Shown here piece by piece: positions 23,274 through 31,366 of a DNA stretch of 64,000 nucleotides (its first letter is position 1; every line of letters begins with the position of its first letter). Below the pieces are notes generated by a model. That model searched no databases. It saw nothing but the letters and a program-made list of their open reading frames with translations, and was not told where the DNA came from. Where the stretch lies: assembly GCF_029011175.1 (NCBI RefSeq), contig NZ_CP118946.1:1550001-1614000 (forward strand). The letters are read 5' to 3'. The DNA comes from Winkia neuii (GTDB taxonomy: Bacteria > Actinomycetota > Actinomycetes > Actinomycetales > Actinomycetaceae). The position numbers and the translations under genes are program-made.

Positions 23274-23555
23274 TTAGTCCCCGAACTGCTGCGAAACGGT
23301 GGCAGAAATACCGTATTCGTGTAGCGCAGCGGCAATCGCCTCGGCACGCTCGCGCGGGCCGGTGGCTACCGAGACCTTCCCCCGGGTTCGTAATAGGGCA
23401 ACTCTTTCAGTAGCAGCTTCAAGACTGAGCCCAAACTGTTTCACTAACACCCGCTGTAAATACGGATCTAGATTCACCGGATCATCCCAGATCTGGACCG
23501 ACCAGACATGCTGCGCCGCTAGCTTGGGCCGCATCTGAGGTGAACTCTGACTCAT
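23274..23555 (-). CDS. clpS: ATP-dependent Clp protease adaptor ClpS, degenerate recognition site
   Basis: ClpS docks on ClpC/ClpA and delivers N-degron substrates. This 93-residue form keeps the fold markers (WSVQIWDDPVNLDPYLQRVL, then FGLSLEAATERVALL and the final helix RERAEAIAAALHEYGI). By alignment to E. coli ClpS from memory, Asn34 is Asp here (WDD), and the His66 position in the VHxxG motif is Arg (LLRTRG). Both residues contact the N-terminal amino acid, so canonical N-degron binding looks impaired. I use ATG 23555; an in-frame ATG at 23594 gives 13 more residues. Confidence 0.85.
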   Translation of the reverse strand: MSQSSPQMRPKLAAQHVWSVQIWDDPVNLDPYLQRVLVKQFGLSLEAATERVALLRTRGKVSVATGPRERAEAIAAALHEYGISATVSQQFGD

Positions 23556-23628
23556 GCCACTAGAGTAAACAGGTTTCGGCTCAAATATTGGCAAATGAGA
23601 CAGTCAAAGATGTCTTGGAGCCATTTCT

Positions 23629-23643
23629 GTCCTATTTCAGGAC
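23629..23643. promoter_or_regulatory. Inverted repeat GTCCT-N5-AGGAC upstream of pncB
   Basis: A perfect 5-bp inverted repeat sits 30 bp upstream of the pncB start, in a position suitable for an operator or a short leader hairpin. NAD-salvage genes are often regulated (NrtR, NiaR), but I cannot match this site to a known consensus. Confidence 0.3.
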
Positions 23644-23673
23644 TCTTCGAAGCGATGAAAGTACACTGTGCAT

Positions 23674-25026
23674 ATGACTGCCTCACCAGTAACGTCACTT
23701 TTGACGGATATGTACGAACTGACAATGATCGACGCGACTTTGAAAAGTGGCATTGCGCAACGGCGCTCAGTGTTCGAACTTTTCGGCCGAAAACTGCCTT
23801 CGAAGAGGCGCTTTGGCGTAGTTGCGGGTACCGCTCGCATCCTGGAAGCACTGCAACGCTTCGAGTTTCAAGACGAGCAAATCGACTACTTGGCTAAGGA
23901 AAAAATTGTCTCTGACGATTGCCTTGACTTTCTGAAGAATTTTCATTTTTCCGGTGACATAATTGGCTACCCCGAGGGCGAATGTTACTTTTCGGGGTCG
24001 CCGCTACTTACCGTCGAATCCACTTTTGCCGAGGCCGTGGTACTGGAGACCTTAGCCCTGTCTATTTTGAATCACGACTGCGCGGTGGCTTCAGCAGCTT
24101 CCCGAATGACGATCGCGGCACACGGTCGCCCCTGCATGGATATGGGTGCCCGCCGCACCCACGAGCGGGCCGCTATTTCTGCTGCTCGCGCAGCCATCAT
24201 TGGTGGGTTCAAGGGCACCTCCGATTTGGAAGCAGCTAAACGTTACGGCATCCCTGCAATTGGTACCGCAGCCCACTCCTTTACCTTGATTCACGACACT
24301 GAAGAAGATGCCTTCGCGGCGCAGATTGAGTCGCTGGGAACCAACACCACCCTGCTAGTCGACACCTTCAATGTTGCCAAGGGGGTCGAAAAGGCAGTCC
24401 AGGCCGCAAGGGACGCTGGCGGCGAGCTCGGCACAGTTCGCCTGGACTCTGGTGACCTGGTGGCCCAGGCCTTTACCGTGCGCGGGCAGCTCGACTCTTT
24501 GGGCGCCACTGACACGAAGGTCACTGTCACCTCTGACCTGGACGAATATCAGATTGCTGCACTGGGGGCGGCACCGGTTGATTCCTACGGCGTTGGTACC
24601 CGTCTGGTTACCGGTTCGGGTATTCCCACCGCAGCCCTGGTCTACAAACTGGTAGAGCACGAAGGGCCTGATGGCTGCCGAGTGCCGGTAGCTAAGAAGT
24701 CCTCGTCAAAGGCTACCGTGGGCGGCAAGAAGTGGGCAGGCCGCATCCGAAACGAAGAAGGATATTCTTCCGAAGAAGTACTCGTAATGGCCGACTGTGA
24801 AGAGGACGCCCTGGCCGAACTCAAGGAGCGGGGCGCTCGCCCTCTGCAGGTGACCTACGTAAAAGATGGCGTTATCGACGAATCCTTCATGGGCGCACAG
24901 GCCCTGCAAGACGCCGCAGAAAGGCATATAGCCTCGCGCAACGAACTTCCCTACCAGGCATGGCGGTTGTCCGAGGGCGACCCGGCAATAACCACCACAT
25001 ACGTCGATATTTCAACGAAGTGCTAA
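23674..25026 (+). CDS. pncB: Nicotinate phosphoribosyltransferase
   Basis: This enzyme converts nicotinate plus PRPP to nicotinate mononucleotide in NAD salvage. The 450-residue protein has the family start SLLTDMYELTMIDATLKSG, the catalytic-His neighbourhood MDMGARRTHERAAISAARAA, the loop GTAAHSFTLIHDTEEDAF and RLDSGDLVAQA for ribose-phosphate binding. I use ATG 23674; an in-frame GTG lies 6 bp earlier, and the Shine-Dalgarno is weak. It overlaps the stop of the convergent TIM-barrel gene by 4 bp. Confidence 0.95.
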   Translation: MTASPVTSLLTDMYELTMIDATLKSGIAQRRSVFELFGRKLPSKRRFGVVAGTARILEALQRFEFQDEQIDYLAKEKIVSDDCLDFLKNFHFSGDIIGYPEGECYFSGSPLLTVESTFAEAVVLETLALSILNHDCAVASAASRMTIAAHGRPCMDMGARRTHERAAISAARAAIIGGFKGTSDLEAAKRYGIPAIGTAAHSFTLIHDTEEDAFAAQIESLGTNTTLLVDTFNVAKGVEKAVQAARDAGGELGTVRLDSGDLVAQAFTVRGQLDSLGATDTKVTVTSDLDEYQIAALGAAPVDSYGVGTRLVTGSGIPTAALVYKLVEHEGPDGCRVPVAKKSSSKATVGGKKWAGRIRNEEGYSSEEVLVMADCEEDALAELKERGARPLQVTYVKDGVIDESFMGAQALQDAAERHIASRNELPYQAWRLSEGDPAITTTYVDISTKC

Positions 25027-25769
25027 CCCTGAAGCAGGGCGGCGAAGGATTCGCGTTCTTTGTCGCCCTGCTGATCAGAAATGCCGTCAAGGGCAATGAC
25101 CCCTGCGAAGTCGTCTTTTTGCAAGTGTACTAGCAGGTCTTCCACGTAGGCTTGCCTCTGGCGCGGAGAGATCTTCACGTCTCTATGCAACCGCACGTAG
25201 CTGACGCGATCAGCTATCTGCGGGTAGGCTGCCTCTATCGGGTGCACGCCGCAGGTTAAATAGCTGAGCGGGTCAAATACCAGCGAAAAACTTTCTTCGG
25301 TGAAGCATTCGGCCAGGTCCAGTACTCGCGTGGGTACATCCCCGTAGTATCCCAGCGCGTTCTCGTGTAAATAGACCATCTGGGCTTTCGAAACGACCTC
25401 TATTATTTGGCCAATGCGCTCAACTACCTCGCCTTTGAAGCGGTCCGGATTGGTCCGTGCCGGGATTTTGAACGAATAGCCACAGATCTCTTCACAGCCA
25501 AGACGGGTTGCCACTTCCACAGCCCGGTGCACCCGCTCCATCGAGTAGTCGGCATCTACCGGCATGGTTGCCAAGTCTGTGCCCAATGCGTAGGCCTGCA
25601 TGTCGTATTTGTCGAGCAGGTCGCGAATCTGCTGGACCTGCCGATCGGGCAAGTCTAGGATGGTTCTCCCAAATGCGCTTCGAAGTTCGACCCCGGCGAC
25701 GCCGAGCGAATTCAGCCTACCTAGTTGGTCTTCAGGGCTATCGGTCAACAGGCCAGCAACACGCCACAT
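25023..25769 (-). CDS. Sugar phosphate isomerase/epimerase family (xylose-isomerase-like TIM barrel)
   Basis: This 248-residue protein has the AP-endonuclease-2/xylose-isomerase-like TIM-barrel pattern: GVAGVELRSAFG (strand 2), VYLHENALGYYGD with a metal-ligand Glu, SLVFDPLSYLTCGVHP with the metal Asp, and SYVRLHRDVK. Substrate is unknown. The start at ATG 25769 follows AAGAAGGAA. It is 55 bp downstream of the DEAD/DEAH helicase gene on the same strand and may be in that operon. Confidence 0.8.
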   Translation of the reverse strand: MWRVAGLLTDSPEDQLGRLNSLGVAGVELRSAFGRTILDLPDRQVQQIRDLLDKYDMQAYALGTDLATMPVDADYSMERVHRAVEVATRLGCEEICGYSFKIPARTNPDRFKGEVVERIGQIIEVVSKAQMVYLHENALGYYGDVPTRVLDLAECFTEESFSLVFDPLSYLTCGVHPIEAAYPQIADRVSYVRLHRDVKISPRQRQAYVEDLLVHLQKDDFAGVIALDGISDQQGDKERESFAALLQG

Positions 25770-25824
25770 GAGAGTTCCTTCTTCCACGAAACGCCGCTAC
25801 AAGATGGCGTTTCCGCTGCTCATT

Positions 25825-27627
25825 CTACCGTCTTCCGACGAACCAATCCTGAAGTTTAGATATGCGAGACTGAATTTGTTCAGTGGTCGCCTGAGCTACC
25901 GGCGGCCCCCCGCAAATGCGTCGCAATTTAGCGTGGATTGTCGAATGTGCTTCCCCGGATGAACGCGCCCACTTTGCCACCAGCTTGGACAGTTCCTTCC
26001 GCATCTGCGCTCTAGCTCTGTGATCGGCAATTCCGGCGTTCTTTGACCTGGTCATGGCTGCGGCCTGCGCCTTGCGCTGCTGAGCCATCTGCTTAGTTTG
26101 CCGATCGTGAAGCAAAGTGACTACCTGATCCGGTTCTAAGAGGCCAGGAATGCCCAAGAATTCCTGTTCTTCTACAGATCCCACTTCGGCGATGGTGCCA
26201 AAATCGGAGCCATCAAAAAGAACCCCAGCAAATTCTGCACCCGAATCTATTGCTTCAAATCCGCCCAGCAAATCTGAAGAAGCACTCTCGTTTCTATTCG
26301 CCATTGCCAGAGCGCGTTCTTCGGCACTCATCTGGCCGTCTTCTTCTGCCTCTGGCTTATTCAAAGCATGGTCGCGCTCCACTTCCAAGGACGCGGCAAG
26401 ATCCAGTAGCGGGGCTACAGAAGGCAAGAATACCGAGGCCGTCTCCCCACGTTTGCGCGCACGCACAAACCTACCGATAGCCTGCGCAAAGTACAGCGGC
26501 GTGGATGCCGAAGTTGCATAAACGCCAACTGCTAGGCGAGGTACGTCTACGCCCTCGGACACCATGCGCACCGCAACCATCCAGCGGTCCTTGGAATCTT
26601 GGAACTTATCAATCAGTTCCGAAGCGCCGTCATCATCCGACAACACGACTACTGGCGACTTCCCTGTGATGCGCGCCAGGTGCCCGGCGTAGGCACGGGC
26701 CTTAGTCTGGTCGGAGGCAATAACCAGCCCCGCTGCGTCCGGAATTTGTCGACGCACCAGATCGAGGCGCTGGTTGGCAGCAGAGAGCACCTCCTGGATC
26801 CACTTTCCGTTCGGGTCCAGAGCGGTACGCCACGCCTGCTTAGTCATGTCTTTGGTCAGCGGTTCGCCTAGCCGCGCCGAAATCTCGTCTCCCGCGCTAG
26901 TGCGCCAATGCATCGACCCGGAATAGGACAAGAAGATGACCGGGCGCACTACCCCGTCGCGTAGTGCGTTGCCGTACCCGTAGGTGAAGTCTGCTTTCGA
27001 CCGCTTGATACCCTGCTCGTCCTCGGCGTAACGCACGAAGGGAATCGCAGAGGTATCCGAGCGGAACGGGGTACCTGTAAGAGCCAACCTGCGAGTAGCT
27101 CCCTCGAAAGCGGTGCGAATCCCATCTCCCCAAGACTTCGCGTCGCCGGCATGGTGGATCTCGTCAAGAATCACCAGGGTTCGGAATTCGCCCGTACGCT
27201 GCTGGTGCACTCGGGGATTGGCCGCAACCTGCGCGTAGGTAACCGCTACCCCATCAAAGTGGGATCCTGCCCGCCCCTGAGAGTTCTGGAAGGAGGGATC
27301 GATGTGAATACCGACTCGCGCTGCGGCATCGGCCCACTGCACCTTCAGGTGCTCGGTCGGGCATACGACAGTCATCTTGTCTACCACGCCCGAACCGATA
27401 AGTTCAGTAGCAACACGCAACGCAAACGTGGTTTTACCTGCGCCGGGAGTAGCAACTGCCAGAAAATCCTGCGGCGCGGTGGTCAAGTATTGTTTCAGCG
27501 CAGCAGCCTGCCAAGCACGCAACGACCCCGCAGTACCCCATGCCGCCCTCTTCGGGTATGCAGGAGGCAGCTGCTCTGCTGCAAATATTGAAACTTGTTG
27601 GGGTTGGCGCTGGTGTTCGGCGCTCAC
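25825..27627 (-). CDS. DEAD/DEAH box superfamily II helicase
   Basis: This 600-residue SF2 helicase is of the type that in actinobacteria accompanies DUF3039. Motif I is VATPGAGKTTFAL (about residue 60), motif II LVILDEIHHAGD (about 152), motif III LALTGTPFRSD, and the C-terminal lobe has VRMVSEGVDVPRLAVGVYAT and AQAIGRFVRARKRGE. No nuclease domain is visible. The last 120 residues are Arg/Lys-rich. The start is GTG 27627, overlapping the DUF3039 stop by 4 bp. The substrate (DNA or RNA) is not determined. Confidence 0.9.
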   Translation of the reverse strand: MSAEHQRQPQQVSIFAAEQLPPAYPKRAAWGTAGSLRAWQAAALKQYLTTAPQDFLAVATPGAGKTTFALRVATELIGSGVVDKMTVVCPTEHLKVQWADAAARVGIHIDPSFQNSQGRAGSHFDGVAVTYAQVAANPRVHQQRTGEFRTLVILDEIHHAGDAKSWGDGIRTAFEGATRRLALTGTPFRSDTSAIPFVRYAEDEQGIKRSKADFTYGYGNALRDGVVRPVIFLSYSGSMHWRTSAGDEISARLGEPLTKDMTKQAWRTALDPNGKWIQEVLSAANQRLDLVRRQIPDAAGLVIASDQTKARAYAGHLARITGKSPVVVLSDDDGASELIDKFQDSKDRWMVAVRMVSEGVDVPRLAVGVYATSASTPLYFAQAIGRFVRARKRGETASVFLPSVAPLLDLAASLEVERDHALNKPEAEEDGQMSAEERALAMANRNESASSDLLGGFEAIDSGAEFAGVLFDGSDFGTIAEVGSVEEQEFLGIPGLLEPDQVVTLLHDRQTKQMAQQRKAQAAAMTRSKNAGIADHRARAQMRKELSKLVAKWARSSGEAHSTIHAKLRRICGGPPVAQATTEQIQSRISKLQDWFVGRR

Positions 27628-27917
27628 TCGCCGTCCGCCCCGAAAGGCCAGTTTGGTCCGAAGTTCTTCATCTGTTCATGGATGGCCTTGCACTTGGGAC
27701 ACACTGGGAAGCCGCTAGGGTCCCGCAACGGTACCCACACTTTGCCGCAGAGGGCGACTACGGGCGAACCGGTAACGGCAGAGGCCGTGGCCTTGTCCTT
27801 ACGTACGTAATGCGCGAAGCGCTCGTTGTCCCCATCGCCCTTGCTTGGTTTCACTTCTGTTTCTGTGCGCTCAAGCACCGACGTAGACGAGCCCGGGTCA
27901 CCTTGCGCGCCGGACAT
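27624..27917 (-). CDS. DUF3039 domain-containing protein
   Basis: This 97-residue actinobacterial protein has a conserved core (ERFAHYVRKDKATASAV), then VVALCGKVWVP and PVCPKCK, giving a likely CxC/CxxC zinc knuckle. It is coupled to the downstream SF2 helicase by a 4-bp GTGA overlap, a pairing seen widely in the phylum, so an accessory role for the helicase is likely. I use ATG 27917; an alternative ATG at 27941 has GGGGG too close to be an effective ribosome-binding site. Confidence 0.85.
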   Translation of the reverse strand: MSGAQGDPGSSTSVLERTETEVKPSKGDGDNERFAHYVRKDKATASAVTGSPVVALCGKVWVPLRDPSGFPVCPKCKAIHEQMKNFGPNWPFGADGE

Positions 27918-28056
27918 GTTCCGTATTCCAGAAATGATCATGCCCCCAGTCTAACTATTTGATTTGCCCTTGGCTTGCCACCATTGCCCACTTTTACCCA
28001 TTTTCGCAGTTAGCAAGGTTTTGTGTATCTCGTCCTCACTTGCCCCCGAACATAAA

Positions 28057-28084
28057 GAAGAGGACGGGTTACCCCGTCCTCTTC
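28057..28084 (-). terminator. Hairpin terminator of the HU gene
   Basis: A perfect 12-bp stem GAAGAGGACGGG / CCCGTCCTCTTC with loop TTAC lies 22 bp after the HU stop. On the minus strand it is followed by TTTATG, a short U tract. Confidence 0.8.
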
Positions 28085-28105
28085 AAAGTCTTAGCGAAGT
28101 TTTAT

Positions 28106-28390
28106 TTACTTCTTGCCAACTGCCTTCTTCAGGGTGGAGCCAGCGGAGATGCGAACGCCGTAGCCAGCAGGAATCTGGATTTCTTCCTTGGTGCGGGGGT
28201 TACGGCCGGTGCGTGCTGCACGCTCGACGCGCTCAACCGACATCAGGCCAGTGATCTTTACCGGTTCGCCCTTGGACAGGTTTTCAATAAGGATTTCCTG
28301 GAAGGCGGCCAGAGCGGAATCGGCCTGAGCCTTGGTCAAGGATGCGCGGTCAGCAATGCTCGCGACGAGCTCGGTACGATTTACGGACAT
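28106..28390 (-). CDS. hup: HU family nucleoid DNA-binding protein
   Basis: This 94-residue histone-like protein bends DNA. It shows the full HU pattern: MSVNRTELVASIADRASLTK, EPVKITGLMSVERVERAART and the DNA-binding arm GRNPRTKEEIQIPAGYGVR. It lacks the long Lys/Ala-rich C-terminal tail of mycobacterial HupB. A ribosome-binding site (GAGAGGAAAAT) precedes the ATG, and a 7+1+7 palindrome sits in the leader. Confidence 0.95.
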   Translation of the reverse strand: MSVNRTELVASIADRASLTKAQADSALAAFQEILIENLSKGEPVKITGLMSVERVERAARTGRNPRTKEEIQIPAGYGVRISAGSTLKKAVGKK

Positions 28391-28435
28391 TATTTTCCTC
28401 TCGTGTAGATAAAGAGTTAGGCACCCGCAGGGCCT

Positions 28436-28450
28436 ACTTGTTCAACAAGT
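28436..28450. promoter_or_regulatory. Perfect palindrome ACTTGTT-C-AACAAGT in the HU upstream region
   Basis: Two 7-bp arms around one central base lie 46 bp upstream of the hup ATG. As DNA it is a typical operator shape; a one-base loop makes an RNA hairpin with all pairs unlikely. It could bind a regulator or HU itself. Confidence 0.4.
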
Positions 28451-29070
28451 TCCGCCCTTATCGTATAGCTATTACAGCCACTTTGGCCCGAAAAACCGGC
28501 CCAAATGCACTGTTTCTCACTATTGTTTCCGGATTGTAGGATCAGATTGACAGAACCAGTCGTACAGGGCACCATACTACCCCCTTTAAGGCATTATTTC
28601 GCAAGAGACCTGGAATCTTTTGCCAGATAAGCCGCCCTCCGAACTTCGGAGGTGGCATTTTCTACACACTTGTCAGTATAGTGAGGCTGAAATAATTCGA
28701 CATTTTCTGAACTCAACTCTGAAATTATCCACTCATTTAGAAAATAGATATGTTTGTTCACTATTTCTTACAGGTGGAAAAATATATTTATAAACAGTAG
28801 TGCATATTTTAGAGGGCGAGGCGGTTTCAGCATCCCGAACATACTTACCCAGGGGCATCACAGAGATCGAGCCATGCCGACCTTCACCACGTCGAGCCTG
28901 GGCAGTTTCAGGTTTGCCGTTACCGGCTTCGAGGCGGGCGAAGACTGTTACTACCGCGGTTCCCCTTTATATAGCTGGGTCTATTTTAGGTCTATTTTGT
29001 TGCACACTAGCGACTATAGACGCACATCGACGCACATTGCCCCTTCAGCCTTTTCCACACTATTGCAACG
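28451..29070. other. Gene-less, partly AT-rich stretch between ssrA and hup; possible small RNA
   Basis: I find no supported gene here. 28680-28800 is much more AT-rich than the rest of the window. A terminator-like hairpin CCTCCG-AACTT-CGGAGG (28636-28652), flanked by GCC/GGC and followed on the plus strand by ATTTTCT, suggests a short plus-strand transcript. A TTGACA at 28547-28552 lies about 100 bp upstream but has no well-spaced -10. The minus strand between about 28800 and 28980 has coding-like composition with no valid gene, and may be a decayed remnant. Confidence 0.4.
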
Positions 29071-29075
29071 AAAAA

Positions 29076-29102
29076 CCCCGCCATTCCAACAGAATGGCGG
29101 GG
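29076..29102 (-). terminator. Rho-independent terminator of ssrA
   Basis: An 11-bp stem CCCCGCCATTC / GAATGGCGGGG with loop CAACA is followed on the minus strand by TTTTTCG. It begins 7 nt past the tmRNA 3' end. Confidence 0.93.
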
Positions 29103-29108
29103 TAATAG

Positions 29109-29474
29109 TGGAGATGCGGGGAATCGAACCCCGGTCCGGCGGCCGGCCCTTAGAGCTTCTCCGGGCGCAGTCTGCTAATGATTTTCTTGGCCTTACACAT
29201 TCACACAGACAAGATGTGTAACAGGCCCAGCCATCTAAGTGTCGTTACGCAGCCGATGGCGTGCTACGCAACCAGTGGCCCTCTAGACGACGCCAGGTCC
29301 AGGTCGAAGGCACTCCCTGGGCTGACGGATTCGCTTCGTGCTTAGGCAGCGAGAGCGAAATCGGTGCGATTGTGTTCGGCACCTATTGTTTTGTGAAGAG
29401 CGTTAGCGAGTGGACTTCACATCCTCGGCCCGCTTCCTCTAAACCGACGACCACCGTCGAAACCGATCATCCCC
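29109..29474 (-). ncRNA. ssrA: tmRNA (transfer-messenger RNA)
   Basis: tmRNA rescues stalled ribosomes and tags the nascent protein. The 5' end GGGGATGATCGGTTTCGAC (from 29474) and the 3' T-arm GGTTCGATTCCCCGCATCTCC pair as the acceptor stem GGGGAUG/CAUCUCC with one G-U. The tag frame is read from 29380 to the TAA at 29342: AEHNRTDFALAA, 12 residues, matching the length and ALAA end of the mycobacterial tag ADSHQRDYALAA. The terminal CCA is not fully encoded. Length is about 366 nt. smpB lies just upstream on the same strand. Confidence 0.95.
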
Positions 29475-29510
29475 TATGTAGTTTTCAAACAGCAAAAACT
29501 GCAAGAAAAC

Positions 29511-29540
29511 ATATTAGCATCGCCCGTTCAGGCCAGGCAA
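29511..29540 (-). promoter_or_regulatory. Promoter of ssrA
   Basis: On the minus strand TTGCCT (29540-29535) and TAATAT (29516-29511) are separated by 18 bp. Transcription would start near 29504, giving a leader of about 30 nt to be removed by RNase P before the mature 5' end at 29474. It overlaps the end of the smpB intergenic region, so ssrA has its own promoter. Confidence 0.5.
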
Positions 29541-29543
29541 GAG

Positions 29544-30074
29544 TTAATCCCAGTTGCCAGTGCGCTCGTATTCACGCATGGCCCGCAACGATTCTCTCTT
29601 ATCCTGTGCCTCCCGCAGGGCCTGTCGCTTATCCCAGTCCTGTTTACCGCGAGCCAGTGCTATCTGCACTTTTACCCGCCCTCGGACGAAGTACAGTTCC
29701 AACGGGACTACCGTGTATCCCTTTGCCTGCACGTCCATGGCCAGCTTTTCTATCTGCCGCTTATGCAAAAGCAACTTCCGCTTCCTACGCGGAGAATGAT
29801 TCGTCCACGACCCCGACAGATATTCGGGAATCATCGCTCCCTGCAGCCATGCTTCCCCGCGGTCCAGTTCTACCCACGCCTCGCCAATGGAGGCTCGGCC
29901 CATGCGAAGTGCCTTTACCTCAGTTCCCATAAGAGAAAGGCCCGCTTCGTACGTGTCTTCAATGAAATAATCGTGACGCGCCTTCTTATTACGCGCAATC
30001 ACCTTCACCGCGTCAGCTTCCGCCTTAGCCTTTTGTGCCGCGCTCTGCTTCTGCTTCTTCCATTCCTTAGCCAT
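29544..30074 (-). CDS. smpB: SsrA-binding protein SmpB
   Basis: SmpB escorts tmRNA to stalled ribosomes. The 176-residue protein has the conserved RHDYFIEDTYEAGLSLMGTE and VKALRMGRASI, the OB-fold segments, and a basic tail (DWDKRQALREAQDKR). A 20-residue Lys/Ala-rich N-terminal extension precedes the core. RBS GGGGGTGAG is adjacent to the ATG at 30074. It lies 41 bp after the M23 peptidase and directly upstream of its RNA partner ssrA. Confidence 0.96.
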   Translation of the reverse strand: MAKEWKKQKQSAAQKAKAEADAVKVIARNKKARHDYFIEDTYEAGLSLMGTEVKALRMGRASIGEAWVELDRGEAWLQGAMIPEYLSGSWTNHSPRRKRKLLLHKRQIEKLAMDVQAKGYTVVPLELYFVRGRVKVQIALARGKQDWDKRQALREAQDKRESLRAMREYERTGNWD

Positions 30075-30115
30075 AACTCACCCCCAAAAAGTGCGCTAGC
30101 TATTGTACACGGTTG

Positions 30116-31366
30116 CTAAAAACCGGGTAGAGACATCGGATCAATGGTCTGCCCGTTCTGGTGCACCTCATAGTGAACGTGGCATCCGGTGACGCGGCCC
30201 GTCGCTCCGGTGTAACCAATTAGCTGCCCCTGCTTTACCTGCTGGCCCGGAGACACCACGTACTGCTGCAGATGCAAGTGCATGGTCACCCACGAGCTGC
30301 CCCCGATGACGCCATGGTTGATCATGACGCCATTGCCGCCGGTAACGTAATCTCCGACCTCAGCAACAGTGCCATTGGCGGTGGCGTACTGCGGTGTGCC
30401 ACAGGCGTTACCCAGATCGACGCCCTCGTGCAGGATAGCCGTACCAAGAATTGGGTGGGTCCGGTAACCCCAAGGAGAAGTAACTACCAAAGGCCCGGAA
30501 ACAGGGTGGGCAAAGATTCCCTTCGCGGGAGCTGGCACTCCCCCGCCACCGGCGGCCCGATTCTTCTGATCTAGCTTGTCGATCTTGCCTTGATATTTAG
30601 CCACATCCTTAGACGCGGCATCCAGATCCTTCTGCGCCTCGCCCTTGCGCGAAGACAGCTCCTTGCTAAGAGCCTCATTCTTGGCCTTCAGCGCATTCAA
30701 GTCGCTTAGCCGCTTCTGCTGTGCTTTTTGCGCTGCCTCCGCCGAATCGGCGGTCTTCTTCGCCTCCGCCTCAAGACCGGCAATCTGGTCTGTCAGCGCG
30801 TTCTGACGGTCCTGAGCATTGCGGGTACTGGCAAGCTCGGCCTGTACTTTGGCAAGATTGGCTGACTCGGCCCTGGACACCTGATCGGCCGCAGCACTAG
30901 CCTTCGAGAACTGTTCGGTGGTTGCCGAAGTCATAGCCAACTTCAACGTTGCCGAATGTCCATTTTGGCGGTATGCCTTTGCAGCCACTGCAGCAATCTT
31001 TCCAGCCGTCTGCTCTGCCTCCTCCTTCGAGGAAGTGATCTTGTCGGCGAGCCGACGCTGTTCCGCCTTGGCCACTTCCAGCTGATCCGATACCTGCTGG
31101 TATTTACGCTGTGCAGCACCATATTCTGCCTGGGCGGAAGCTAGTTGCTTTTGCGCTCCGGGCAGCTGCGAATTCACCTTATCCAGCTCGAGGGCGGACT
31201 TTGACAGATCCGCATTGATGCCTTCGAGGGCGCTGCGGGCCTTCGCTTCGCGCTGAGCCGCACTGTCGCGTCCATGCACAGCATCATCGCGCTCATCGGC
31301 CATAGCAAAAGTGGTTGCTCCCGCGCTCAGAGCAATAGCCAAAGATGCCGCAAGAAATTTCTTCAT
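30116..31366 (-). CDS. M23 family peptidoglycan endopeptidase with coiled coil (EnvC-like, FtsEX partner)
   Basis: This secreted 416-residue protein has a signal peptide (residues 1-23, ending TTFAMA), a long coiled coil (about 35-265, Ala/Glu/Lys/Gln-rich) and a C-terminal M23/LytM domain. Zinc ligands are visible in HEGVDLG (H and D) and GCHVHYEV (HxH). It begins one base after ftsX ends, and FtsEX is known to control coiled-coil hydrolases (EnvC, PcsB, RipC) through its extracellular loop. This protein is therefore the probable hydrolase activated by this FtsEX at the septum. Confidence 0.9.
   Translation of the reverse strand: MKKFLAASLAIALSAGATTFAMADERDDAVHGRDSAAQREAKARSALEGINADLSKSALELDKVNSQLPGAQKQLASAQAEYGAAQRKYQQVSDQLEVAKAEQRRLADKITSSKEEAEQTAGKIAAVAAKAYRQNGHSATLKLAMTSATTEQFSKASAAADQVSRAESANLAKVQAELASTRNAQDRQNALTDQIAGLEAEAKKTADSAEAAQKAQQKRLSDLNALKAKNEALSKELSSRKGEAQKDLDAASKDVAKYQGKIDKLDQKNRAAGGGGVPAPAKGIFAHPVSGPLVVTSPWGYRTHPILGTAILHEGVDLGNACGTPQYATANGTVAEVGDYVTGGNGVMINHGVIGGSSWVTMHLHLQQYVVSPGQQVKQGQLIGYTGATGRVTGCHVHYEVHQNGQTIDPMSLPGF

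Noticed and set aside
29100-29130. T-arm-like sequence GGAATCGAACCCC read as a tRNA gene
   Set aside because: It is the T-arm of tmRNA; the rest of the molecule (5' end, tag frame, terminator) fits ssrA.
28754-29221. Plus-strand open frame of 155 codons between hup and ssrA
   Set aside because: Its C-terminal part is the complement of the tmRNA 3' end and terminator, and the rest is low-complexity AT-rich DNA with no start signals.
29261-29932. Plus-strand open frame of 223 codons over ssrA and smpB
   Set aside because: It is antisense to tmRNA and SmpB, with no homologous motifs.
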